From assembly GCA_946477505.1 (NCBI GenBank), contig CAMKYP010000250.1, forward strand, positions 1-6,092: a stretch of DNA of 6,092 bases. Reading direction: 5' to 3'. The position numbers were made by a program, and so were the translations under genes. Shown piece after piece: positions 1-5,254 of the stretch. The notes beneath the pieces were generated by a model. It did not search any database and was not told where the DNA came from. It was given only the letters and a program-made list of their open reading frames with translations. Positions within the stretch are counted from its first letter, which is position 1, and each line of letters begins with the position of its first letter. This stretch comes from an uncultured Dechloromonas sp. GTDB lineage: Bacteria > Pseudomonadota > Gammaproteobacteria > Burkholderiales > Rhodocyclaceae.

Positions 1-370
1 CGTCGTGATCGCCATGCGGATGGTGTTCCCAAGCGTGCACGTAAGCCTCCTGCGGCGCACGTTTCAAGCGCGTCTCGGGGGCATCGATGTTGTGTAGCTG
101 AGTATCTTCGACGTAATAAATCAAGGCCCGGGTGAGCTTGGTGAGCAAGGTGTTGTCGAGGTGATAGCCCTTGTCAACCAGATGTTCGTCAAGTTCGCGC
201 AGCGTGTGTGCCTGCAGGTCGTAGCTGACGCCAAGGGCGCGCGCCTCGTGCTTGCGCTGCACCTCCAGCGCCTCAAGGCGCTGCAGGTCGTCGGCGGCTT
301 CGGGAACCTGGCCGGGGGGGAACTTGGAGAACAGGATTTCCCGTTTTTTCTTGAGGTCAGTTCCTGGCAT
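1..370 (-). CDS. Unrecognised small protein, possible HMA-like fold (C-terminus beyond window)
   Basis: A reading frame opens with ATG at 370-368 and stays open for 123 codons to the left edge, so the C-terminus is missing. A strong GGGAGGA ribosome binding site lies just upstream. The N-terminus is charged, with no signal peptide or membrane segment. Residues 46-72 (ALGVSYDL, then TLRELDEHLVDKGYHLD) read as a strand followed by a helix. This resembles the ferredoxin-like heavy-metal-associated fold, but the CxxC metal site is absent. After a helix (LLTKLTRALIYYVEDTQ, 75-91), the visible end is rich in histidine and acid (HAWEHHPHGDHD, 112-123), which could bind metal. The gene is 22 bases downstream of ctpA on the same strand and is probably co-transcribed with envC-ctpA. 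That the frame is coding is well supported. The fold is a guess from pattern, and I do not recognise a named family or function. Confidence 0.8.
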   Translation of the reverse strand, partial: MPGTDLKKKREILFSKFPPGQVPEAADDLQRLEALEVQRKHEARALGVSYDLQAHTLRELDEHLVDKGYHLDNTLLTKLTRALIYYVEDTQLHNIDAPETRLKRAPQEAYVHAWEHHPHGDHD

Positions 371-380
371 GTTTCCTCCC
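371..380 (-). promoter_or_regulatory. Ribosome binding site of the left-edge gene
   Basis: Read on the minus strand this is GGGAGGAAAC directly before the ATG at 370. Its GGAGG core is four bases from the start codon. It lies in the 22-base gap after the ctpA stop codon and supports the left-edge frame as a real gene. No hairpin terminator fits in this gap, so readthrough from ctpA is expected. Confidence 0.8.
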
Positions 381-392
381 GATCGGTGAGTT

Positions 393-1817
393 TTACTGCG
401 CTTTATTCTGCATGATCTGCAGACCCTTGAGAAGATTCAGCGCCTGCTGGAATTGATAGTCGGTCTTGGAGGCATATTCAAGACGCGGCGGCAGATCGTC
501 CTCGACCTCTTCCTTACCAGCCTTCTCTTTGTCCTTGCCCGATTTGGCCGGTGTCTTGGCTTGCGATTTTGGCTCGGCCTTGGGGGCTTCCTTCTCGCGA
601 TCGTTGTTCAGGTGGCGGTCGAGATCGACTTCGCGGATACGCATGGCCGCAGCGGCACTGCTGCCATTGGCGCTTTCCTCGACAATGATGTCCGGGGTGA
701 TGCCCTTGGCCTGGATCGATCGACCCGAGGGCGTGTAGTAGCGCGCCGTCGTCAACTTGATCGCCGTGTTGCCGGGGAGCGGAAGCACGGATTGCACGGA
801 GCCTTTGCCGAAGGTCTGGGTGCCGACGATGATGGCGCGTTTGTGGTCCTGCAGGGCACCAGCGACGATTTCCGACGCTGATGCCGAGCCACTGTTGACC
901 AGGACAACCATTGGAACATTCTTGGCTTCAATTGGCAGGAGCTTGAGCGGGTCTTCCTTGGTGCCGCGCTGGTAGTCCTGAGTGCGCGCCTTGAATTCTT
1001 GCTTGGCATCCTCGGTGCGGCCGTCGGTCGACACAACCTTTACGTCAGGTGGCAGGAAGGCGGCGGAAACGCCGATGGCGCCGTGTAGCAGGCCGCCCGG
1101 GTCGTTGCGCAGGTCGAGCACGAGGCCGTTCAGCTTGTTGCCATCCTTGTACAGGCCGGCGACATGCTTGGCCAGTTCGGCAATCGTGTTTTCCTGGAAC
1201 TGGGTGATGCGCACCCAGCCGTAGCCCGGCTCGACGAGCTTGGACTTGACGCTCTGCACCTTGATCACTTCGCGGATCAGGGTCAGTTCGATGGGCTTGT
1301 TTTCACCCTTGCGAATGATCGACAGCTTGATCGGTGTCTTGGGCTTGCCGCGCATTTTCTTGACGGCTTCGGACAGGGTCAGGCCCTTGACCGGCGTTTC
1401 ATCGAGCTTGAAGATCAGGTCGCCGGCCTTGACGCCGGCGCGATAGGCGGGGGTGTCCTCGATCGGCGAAACGACCTTGACGAGGCCGTCTTCCATGCCG
1501 ACCTCGATGCCCAGTCCGCCGAATTCGCCCTGTGTGCCGACCTGCAGATCCTTGAAGGCGTCGGCATCGAGATAGGTGGAGTGCGGGTCGAGATTGGAGA
1601 GCATGCCGGAAATGGCATTGGTGATCATCTTCTTGTCTTCGACCGGCTCGACGTAACCTTGCTTGATGGCGCTGTAGACCTCGGCGAAAGTGCGCAGTTC
1701 ATCGATGGGGAGGCCGGGCTTCACTTCCTTTTCGGCCAGTGCCGGAATGTGAAGGCTGATGAGGGCTCCGGCGACGAAGGCGCCGACGGTCAGACTGATA
1801 GTTTTCGCTTTATTCAT
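393..1817 (-). CDS. ctpA: S41 family carboxyl-terminal processing protease CtpA
   Basis: Periplasmic serine protease of the CtpA/Prc family, which trims or degrades envelope proteins, often peptidoglycan hydrolases, from their C-terminal ends. I chose the ATG at 1817 (474 residues) because it overlaps the envC stop in an ATGA, as expected for coupled translation. A second ATG at 1832 would add MGKFE. With the 1817 start, residues 1-28 form a signal peptide or anchor ending ALA. A PDZ domain spans about 95-185, with a GLGIEV binding loop near 101-106. The S41 core follows: LVLDLRNDPGG near 232-242, NSGSASASE with the likely catalytic serine at 313, and FGKGSVQ with the general-base lysine at 338. 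These two residues are 25 apart, as in E. coli Prc. A lysine/glutamate/proline-rich linker (about 405-443) precedes a C-terminal helix (DYQFQQALNLLKGL). All key residues are present. The in vivo substrate is unknown. Confidence 0.95.
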   Translation of the reverse strand: MNKAKTISLTVGAFVAGALISLHIPALAEKEVKPGLPIDELRTFAEVYSAIKQGYVEPVEDKKMITNAISGMLSNLDPHSTYLDADAFKDLQVGTQGEFGGLGIEVGMEDGLVKVVSPIEDTPAYRAGVKAGDLIFKLDETPVKGLTLSEAVKKMRGKPKTPIKLSIIRKGENKPIELTLIREVIKVQSVKSKLVEPGYGWVRITQFQENTIAELAKHVAGLYKDGNKLNGLVLDLRNDPGGLLHGAIGVSAAFLPPDVKVVSTDGRTEDAKQEFKARTQDYQRGTKEDPLKLLPIEAKNVPMVVLVNSGSASASEIVAGALQDHKRAIIVGTQTFGKGSVQSVLPLPGNTAIKLTTARYYTPSGRSIQAKGITPDIIVEESANGSSAAAAMRIREVDLDRHLNNDREKEAPKAEPKSQAKTPAKSGKDKEKAGKEEVEDDLPPRLEYASKTDYQFQQALNLLKGLQIMQNKAQ

Positions 1818-3229
1818 TTCAAACTTGCCCATTTCATCGGGTCGATCGGTTGCCCTTGGTGGCGGAGTTCAAAGTATAAACCGGATTCCGGATTGCCCCC
1901 GCTGTTGCCCACGGTTGCCACGGTTTCCCCCCCTTTCACCTGTTGCCCAACCTGCTTGAGCAGCGATTCGTTATTGCCGTAGATCGACAGATAGGCATCA
2001 CCGTGGTCGACAATCAGCAAATTACCGAAGCCGCGCATCCACTCGGAGAACACCACGCGTCCGCTGGCGATGGCCTTGACGTCGCCGCCGGCTCCGGCCT
2101 TGATGAACAGCCCCCGCCAGGTCCCGCCTCCTTCGCGTGAGGTGCCGAAGCGTCCCGATACGGCGCCGCGTACCGGTAGGCGCAAACTGCCGCGTTGCCG
2201 AGCAAAACTGCCATCGCTAGCCACTGGCTCGTAGCGGTTCTCCGTTTCGACCGGGCGAGGGCGGGCGGTTTCAGTGGTGCTAGGGGCGCGGGCGACTTCC
2301 TTGTCTTCCGTGGCGGCCGGTCGATGTTTCTCTTTCTGCTGTTGGGCCGCCGCGCGAGCAGCCTCGGCCGCACGCGCCGCTTCAGCAGCCCGGGCGGCCT
2401 TGGCAGCCTGGGCTGCTTGGGCGGCCAGGATCTTGGACAGGCGATCGATCAGGTTTGTCAGCCGTTTTTCGTTCTGCTGCAGGTTCCCGATTTCCTTCCG
2501 CTGGGCATTGACCTTGCTGGATATCTGCGCGTACAGGTTTTTGCGTTCCTCACGCTGCTTCTGCAATTCGGCGTGGCGCTTCTGCTGTTCGGCTTCAATC
2601 TCGGTCAGCTCCGCGGAACGCTCCTTGGCGTCCGCGGCAAGGGCTTTTTTCTTGTCCAGCGTGGCGTTGATCTCGCCCATCAATTCGGCGCGGGTGAGGG
2701 CAATGGCCGATAGATAGTGGAGGTCACGGGCCACCTGGTTCGGATCGTCGCCATTCAGGATCAATTGCAGCGAGTCGGGAGTGCCGCGCAAATATTGTTT
2801 GTAGAGCAGCTTCTCCAATTGGGCCTGTTGCTGGCCAAGCGTGACGCCCAGTTCCTGGGACTGTTGCTCGAGGTTTTTCAGTTTGCGCTGCAGCTGGCTA
2901 CGTTGCTCGTTGAGCTCGTGCAGTTCGCGCTGCAGTCGGGAAATCTGGCGCTCGGATTCGCGCAGGCGGTCGCCGGCGTCGGCCCGGCTTTCCTCGTTGC
3001 TGGATAACTCCTTGCGCAAGCCTTCGATGCGGCTGCGCAATTCGCCGAGGTCCGCCTGTTTCTCGGCGATCTCCGGTGCCGCAGCGGTCGGGGCCGCCTT
3101 GCGTTGGGTCGGCGGTTTGGCTGACGCCGATCCTGCTGTGGCCATCATGGCAACGATCAACAGCGTCGCCACCCTGATGCAGCGGTGGGTGCAGAGGTGT
3201 TTGCCGAACGCCGGATTACCGGAAAACAT
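1814..3229 (-). CDS. envC: Murein hydrolase activator EnvC (degenerate LytM/M23 domain)
   Basis: Periplasmic coiled-coil protein that in E. coli is recruited by FtsEX and activates the amidases AmiA and AmiB to split septal peptidoglycan. It has 471 residues. Residues about 18-37 form a signal peptide ending ASA before KPP. Heptad-rich coiled coils cover about 53-145 and 180-265, followed by an alanine-rich stretch (269-295) and a proline/charged linker (300-345). The LytM domain covers about 349-467. Active M23 peptidases have an HxxxD and an HxH zinc site; here these read WRGLF (371-375) and GLYFE (450-454), so the metal ligands are gone. E. coli EnvC has the same loss (WKGMV, SLYFE), so an activator role is expected, not peptidase activity. 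The start is uncertain: there is no good ribosome binding site before the ATG at 3229, and a GTG at codon 20 would still leave a short signal peptide. Its stop overlaps the ctpA start. Confidence 0.95.
   Translation of the reverse strand: MFSGNPAFGKHLCTHRCIRVATLLIVAMMATAGSASAKPPTQRKAAPTAAAPEIAEKQADLGELRSRIEGLRKELSSNEESRADAGDRLRESERQISRLQRELHELNEQRSQLQRKLKNLEQQSQELGVTLGQQQAQLEKLLYKQYLRGTPDSLQLILNGDDPNQVARDLHYLSAIALTRAELMGEINATLDKKKALAADAKERSAELTEIEAEQQKRHAELQKQREERKNLYAQISSKVNAQRKEIGNLQQNEKRLTNLIDRLSKILAAQAAQAAKAARAAEAARAAEAARAAAQQQKEKHRPAATEDKEVARAPSTTETARPRPVETENRYEPVASDGSFARQRGSLRLPVRGAVSGRFGTSREGGGTWRGLFIKAGAGGDVKAIASGRVVFSEWMRGFGNLLIVDHGDAYLSIYGNNESLLKQVGQQVKGGETVATVGNSGGNPESGLYFELRHQGQPIDPMKWASLK
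2345..2425 (-). repeat. Nine tandem AAx tripeptides in EnvC
   Basis: EnvC residues 269-295 are nine consecutive Ala-Ala-x triplets, with x = Q, Q, K, R, E, R, E, R, A. At the DNA level this is a degenerate 9-base repeat with varied alanine codons, so it is not a recent perfect duplication. The stretch should form a long alanine helix with a spiralling charged stripe, recalling the alanine-rich helical domain of TolA. It joins the second coiled coil to the linker before the LytM domain. Confidence 0.85.
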
Positions 3230-3304
3230 TGAGATTGATTTCGATTAAGCTAAACGGGAGTCGCTATTTTATAATGTGCCCTTCTCAGCTCACGAGGTTT
3301 TATC
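3230..3304. promoter_or_regulatory. Divergent promoter region between envC and the ArsR-type regulator
   Basis: This AT-rich gap separates two genes that point away from each other, so it must hold promoters for both or be read through from outside. On the plus strand a perfect TATAAT (-10 box) lies at 3270-3275, about 30 bases before the regulator's TTG start. No convincing -35 box lies at the usual spacing; the nearest, TTAAGC at 3245-3250, has a 19-base spacer. That would fit a promoter needing or blocked by a regulator. On the minus strand the same TA-rich core reads TTATAAAAT, but I cannot assign a clear promoter for envC. ArsR-type proteins commonly repress their own promoter, but I see no strong long palindrome to name as operator. 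Confidence 0.6.
3294..3297 (+). promoter_or_regulatory. Ribosome binding site supporting a TTG start
   Basis: GAGG lies seven bases upstream of the TTG at 3305. This is the best support for starting the ArsR-type regulator at TTG. No ATG occurs in this frame until MM at codons 95-96, far inside the protein. Confidence 0.7.
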
Positions 3305-3622
3305 TTGGAAACGCCGTCCTTTAGTCTGATCGACAAGCAGGAACACATCGAGTTGGCTGCGCGCGCCTTGAAATCGATCGCCCATCCGTTGCGCCTGAAG
3401 ATTCTGTGCGTGCTGGGCGAACAGGAAGCCTGCGTGCAGGAAATCGTCGATGCGGTGGGTACCTCGCAAAGCAATATTTCCCAGCATCTCGCCATCCTGC
3501 GCGAGAAAGGCGTGTTGGTGACGCGCAAGGACGCGAACCGCGTGTTTTACCGGGTCGGCGACCAGCGCACATTGCAATTGGTCAGCATGATGCGGGAAGT
3601 TTTCTGCGGGACGGAGGGCTGA
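3305..3622 (+). CDS. ArsR/SmtB-family regulator, BigR/SqrR/YgaV-like persulfide sensor
   Basis: Winged-helix DNA-binding repressor of 105 residues, the usual size for the family, starting at TTG. The ArsR fold is clear: AARALKSIAHPLRLKIL (18-34), the recognition helix region TSQSNISQHLAILREKG (53-69), and the wing (VTRKDANRVFYRVGD, 72-86). Cysteines are at 35 (LKILCVL), 43 and 101 (REVFC). C35 and C101 occupy the positions of the two sensing cysteines of SqrR (C41/C107) and BigR (C42/C108), with the same 66-residue spacing; in that family, persulfides link the two cysteines and release DNA. The ELCVCD-type metal site of classical ArsR/SmtB is absent. The gene leads the operon three bases ahead of a rhodanese, which fits control of sulfur handling. 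ArsR-family identity is very likely. Persulfide sensing is inferred from cysteine placement and context. Confidence 0.93.
   Translation: METPSFSLIDKQEHIELAARALKSIAHPLRLKILCVLGEQEACVQEIVDAVGTSQSNISQHLAILREKGVLVTRKDANRVFYRVGDQRTLQLVSMMREVFCGTEG
3613..3618 (+). promoter_or_regulatory. Ribosome binding site of the rhodanese gene
   Basis: GGAGGG lies within the last codons of the regulator gene, seven bases before the ATG at 3626. It confirms that start and ties the two genes into one message. Confidence 0.8.
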
Positions 3623-3625
3623 GCG

Positions 3626-4051
3626 ATGCCGATGGAATTCATTAACCAGAACATCCTGCTCATTTCGCTGGTCGTGGTCAGCGGCTTGTCCCTCCTCTGG
3701 CCGGCCTTCGCCCGTCCGTCCGGCAACAGTGTGTCGCCGGGTGCCGCGACCCAACTGATCAATCGTGAGGATGCGCGGATCGTCGATGTCCGGGATGCTG
3801 AAGAGTTCGCCGGCGGTCATTTGCCGGATGCTATCAATATCCCGGCCGGCAAGCTGGCTGAGCGGGTTGCCGAGCTGGAGAAGTTCAAGGACAAACCGCT
3901 TATCGTCTGTTGTGCAGCTGGCATGCGTTCAAGCAAGGCTTGCGGAGAACTCAAGAAGCACGGTTTCGAGAAGCTCTATAACCTTGCGGGTGGGGTGGAT
4001 GCCTGGGTCGGCGCCGGGTACCCGATCAAGAAGGCTGGCAAGAAGAAATGA
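3626..4051 (+). CDS. Membrane-anchored single-domain rhodanese (YibN-like)
   Basis: Rhodanese-fold sulfurtransferase of 141 residues with an N-terminal membrane anchor. Residues about 9-27 are hydrophobic (ILLISLVVVSGLSLLW). The rhodanese domain covers about 38-133: the entry motif IVDVRDAEEFAGGHLPDAINIP (52-73) and the active-site loop CAAGMRS (96-102), with C96 as the persulfide-forming cysteine and C95 beside it. The tail is lysine-rich (KKAGKKK). Rhodaneses carry sulfane sulfur on this cysteine and pass it to thiols or cyanide; the physiological partner here is unknown. Position before grxC-secB-gpsA matches E. coli yibN, but as I recall YibN lacks the cysteine in this loop whereas this protein keeps it. 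Topology of the domain (cytoplasmic or periplasmic) cannot be settled from sequence alone. The stop overlaps the grxC start by ATGA. Confidence 0.93.
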   Translation: MPMEFINQNILLISLVVVSGLSLLWPAFARPSGNSVSPGAATQLINREDARIVDVRDAEEFAGGHLPDAINIPAGKLAERVAELEKFKDKPLIVCCAAGMRSSKACGELKKHGFEKLYNLAGGVDAWVGAGYPIKKAGKKK

Positions 4052-4308
4052 ACGCGCGCGTGCTGATGTACACCACGGCGGTTTGCCCGTATTGCGTGCG
4101 TGCCAAGCAACTGCTCAAGGCACGGGGAGTGACCGAGATCGACGAGGTGCGTGTCGACCTCGACCCCGAGCGGCGCGATGAAATGATGCAGAAAACCCAG
4201 CGGCGCACCGTGCCGCAAATCTTCATCGGCGATACCCATGTGGGTGGCTGTGACGACCTTTATGCGCTCGATGCGGCCGGCAAGTTGAAGCCGCTGCTCG
4301 AAAGCTGA
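4048..4308 (+). CDS. grxC: Glutaredoxin 3 (GrxC)
   Basis: Small cytoplasmic dithiol glutaredoxin of 86 residues, which uses glutathione to reduce protein disulfides and mixed disulfides. The active site CPYC is at 13-16 after the first strand (RVLMYTTAV). The cis-proline loop TVPQIFI is at 54-60, and the glutathione-binding GGCDD is at 66-70 with the extra cysteine C68 also found in E. coli Grx3. The C-terminal helix DLYALDAAGKLKPLL closes the fold. The length is normal. The start overlaps the rhodanese stop, so translation is probably coupled. Being beside a sulfurtransferase and a cysteine-based regulator, it could also reduce persulfides formed on proteins, but that is inference. Confidence 0.97.
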   Translation: MNARVLMYTTAVCPYCVRAKQLLKARGVTEIDEVRVDLDPERRDEMMQKTQRRTVPQIFIGDTHVGGCDDLYALDAAGKLKPLLES

Positions 4309-4340
4309 ACCCAAACGATTCATTTCTCAGAAAGAAAACC

Positions 4341-4802
4341 ATGGAACAAAACGCTCAGCCTGTTTTCGGCATTGAAAAACTCTACGTCAAGGACCTGTCG
4401 CTCGAAGTGCCGAACGCGCCGGAGATTTTCCTGGAGCGCGATCAGCCGCAAATCGAAATTCAACTGAATACCAGCGGCCGCGGTGTCGGCGAGGGTGTTT
4501 TTGAGGTGGTGCTGACGGTTACCGTGACCGCCAAAATGGGTGAAAAAACCGTGTTCCTGGTTGAAGTCGGCCAAGCGGGCATCTTCCGCATCCAGAACGT
4601 TCCGGAAGAACAGCTGGAGCCGCTGATCGCCGTTGCCTGCCCGAACATCCTTTTCCCGTATGCCCGCGAAGCTGTTTCCGACGCGGTTTCCCGTGCTGGC
4701 TTCCAGCCGATCGTCCTGCAGCCGGTCAATTTTGAAAGCATGTACATGCAGCGCCTGCAGCAGGCAGAAGCCGGTGCTCCGACCGAAGTGCCGATCCAGT
4801 AA
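4341..4802 (+). CDS. secB: Protein-export chaperone SecB
   Basis: Tetrameric cytoplasmic chaperone that holds precursor proteins unfolded and hands them to SecA for Sec-dependent export. The 153 residues match the family. Recognisable blocks are VKDLSLEVPNAPEIF (16-30), FLVEVGQAGIF (72-82), the highly conserved CPNILFPYARE (100-110), and GFQPIVLQPVNFESMY (120-135). The tail is short and polar. The ATG at 4341 follows a 32-base gap after grxC. Only a weak purine stretch (AGAAAGAAAA) serves as ribosome binding site, and the gap shows neither terminator nor clear promoter, so it is likely part of the upstream operon. The grxC-secB-gpsA linkage is the same as in E. coli. Confidence 0.98.
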   Translation: MEQNAQPVFGIEKLYVKDLSLEVPNAPEIFLERDQPQIEIQLNTSGRGVGEGVFEVVLTVTVTAKMGEKTVFLVEVGQAGIFRIQNVPEEQLEPLIAVACPNILFPYAREAVSDAVSRAGFQPIVLQPVNFESMYMQRLQQAEAGAPTEVPIQ

Positions 4803-4807
4803 GGAGG
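4801..4807 (+). promoter_or_regulatory. Ribosome binding site that decides the SH3-protein start
   Basis: AAGGAGG overlaps the secB stop codon. It abuts an ATG at 4808 with no spacer, which is unusable, but sits six bases before the ATG at 4814, which is ideal. The true start is therefore most likely 4814. Confidence 0.85.
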
Positions 4808-4813
4808 ATGGCC

Positions 4814-5254
4814 ATGTGGCGCCGCACGCTTGTCGCTCTTTTGCTGGTCGGTACAGCCGGTGCTGCACAGGCGGTCGACTACCGTTCGGTCAGCGTACCG
4901 GCCGCCATTCTCTATGACGCCCCATCCCAGGCCGGCAAGAAGCTGTACCTGATCAAGGCGCAGACGCCGGTCGAAGTGATTGTCCGCCTCGATGGTTGGT
5001 TCAAGGTGCGCGATGCCGAAGGCACGCTGGCCTGGATCGAAAACAAGAATCTTGCCGATAGGCGCACGCTGGTCGTTACCGCGCCGCGAGCCGAAATTCG
5101 CCAGGCGGACAAACCCGATGCAGCGATCCTGGCCGAACTCGACAAGTGGGTCGCAGTTGAATTTATCGAATCTGCTTCGGCGGGCTGGGCGAAGATCCGC
5201 CATCGCGATGGCGCCACGGGCTATATTCGTTCGACACAGGTCTGGGGTCTATGA
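4814..5254 (+). CDS. Exported bacterial SH3-like domain protein
   Basis: Protein of 146 residues with a classic signal peptide: MWRR, a leucine-rich core, then AAQA as the likely cleavage site at about residue 20. The mature protein appears to be two SH3-like barrels. The first runs from DYRSVSVPAAILYDAP to about residue 75 and contains TPVEVIVRLDGWFKVRDAEG and a LADRRTLVV segment, typical of the SH3_4/DUF1058-type family. The second ends in GWAKIRHRDGATGYIRSTQVWGL. Such domains are thought to bind peptidoglycan or other envelope partners; no catalytic domain is present, so the role is unassigned. The start follows from ribosome-binding-site spacing, 11 bases after secB. The stop overlaps the gpsA start by ATGA. 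E. coli has no gene here, since secB and gpsA are adjacent there. Confidence 0.9.
   Translation: MWRRTLVALLLVGTAGAAQAVDYRSVSVPAAILYDAPSQAGKKLYLIKAQTPVEVIVRLDGWFKVRDAEGTLAWIENKNLADRRTLVVTAPRAEIRQADKPDAAILAELDKWVAVEFIESASAGWAKIRHRDGATGYIRSTQVWGL

Noticed and set aside
1818..1832. ATG at 1832 as the start of ctpA
   Set aside because: It has no clear ribosome binding site, and the in-frame ATG at 1817 overlaps the envC stop in a standard coupling arrangement. It cannot be fully excluded.
1164..1982. A 272-codon open frame on the plus strand opposite ctpA and the end of envC
   Set aside because: It runs across two clear minus-strand genes, lacks recognisable domains, and is rich in residues expected from reading GC-biased codons backwards. 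Treated as a shadow frame.
1814..2190. The M23 domain of EnvC as an active zinc peptidase
   Set aside because: The zinc ligands are replaced (WRGLF and GLYFE), as in known EnvC activators.
3305..3622. The ArsR-type gene as part of an arsenic resistance operon
   Set aside because: No arsenate reductase or arsenite pump lies nearby, and the typical metal-binding cysteine cluster is missing.
3290..3820. A 176-codon minus-strand frame opposite the regulator and the rhodanese
   Set aside because: It has no protein-like family pattern and covers two well-supported plus-strand genes.
4324..4336. Inverted repeat TTTCT-C-AGAAA between grxC and secB as a terminator
   Set aside because: The arms are five AT-rich bases with a one-base loop, no GC stem and no following T-run, so it would not form a stable terminator.
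4808..4816. ATG at 4808 as the start of the SH3 protein
   Set aside because: The AAGGAGG sequence touches this ATG with no spacer, while the ATG at 4814 has a normal six-base spacer and gives a cleaner signal peptide.
4460..5203. A 247-codon open frame on the minus strand opposite secB and the SH3-protein gene
   Set aside because: Both opposite-strand genes have strong family matches. This frame has no domain pattern and crosses a gene boundary.
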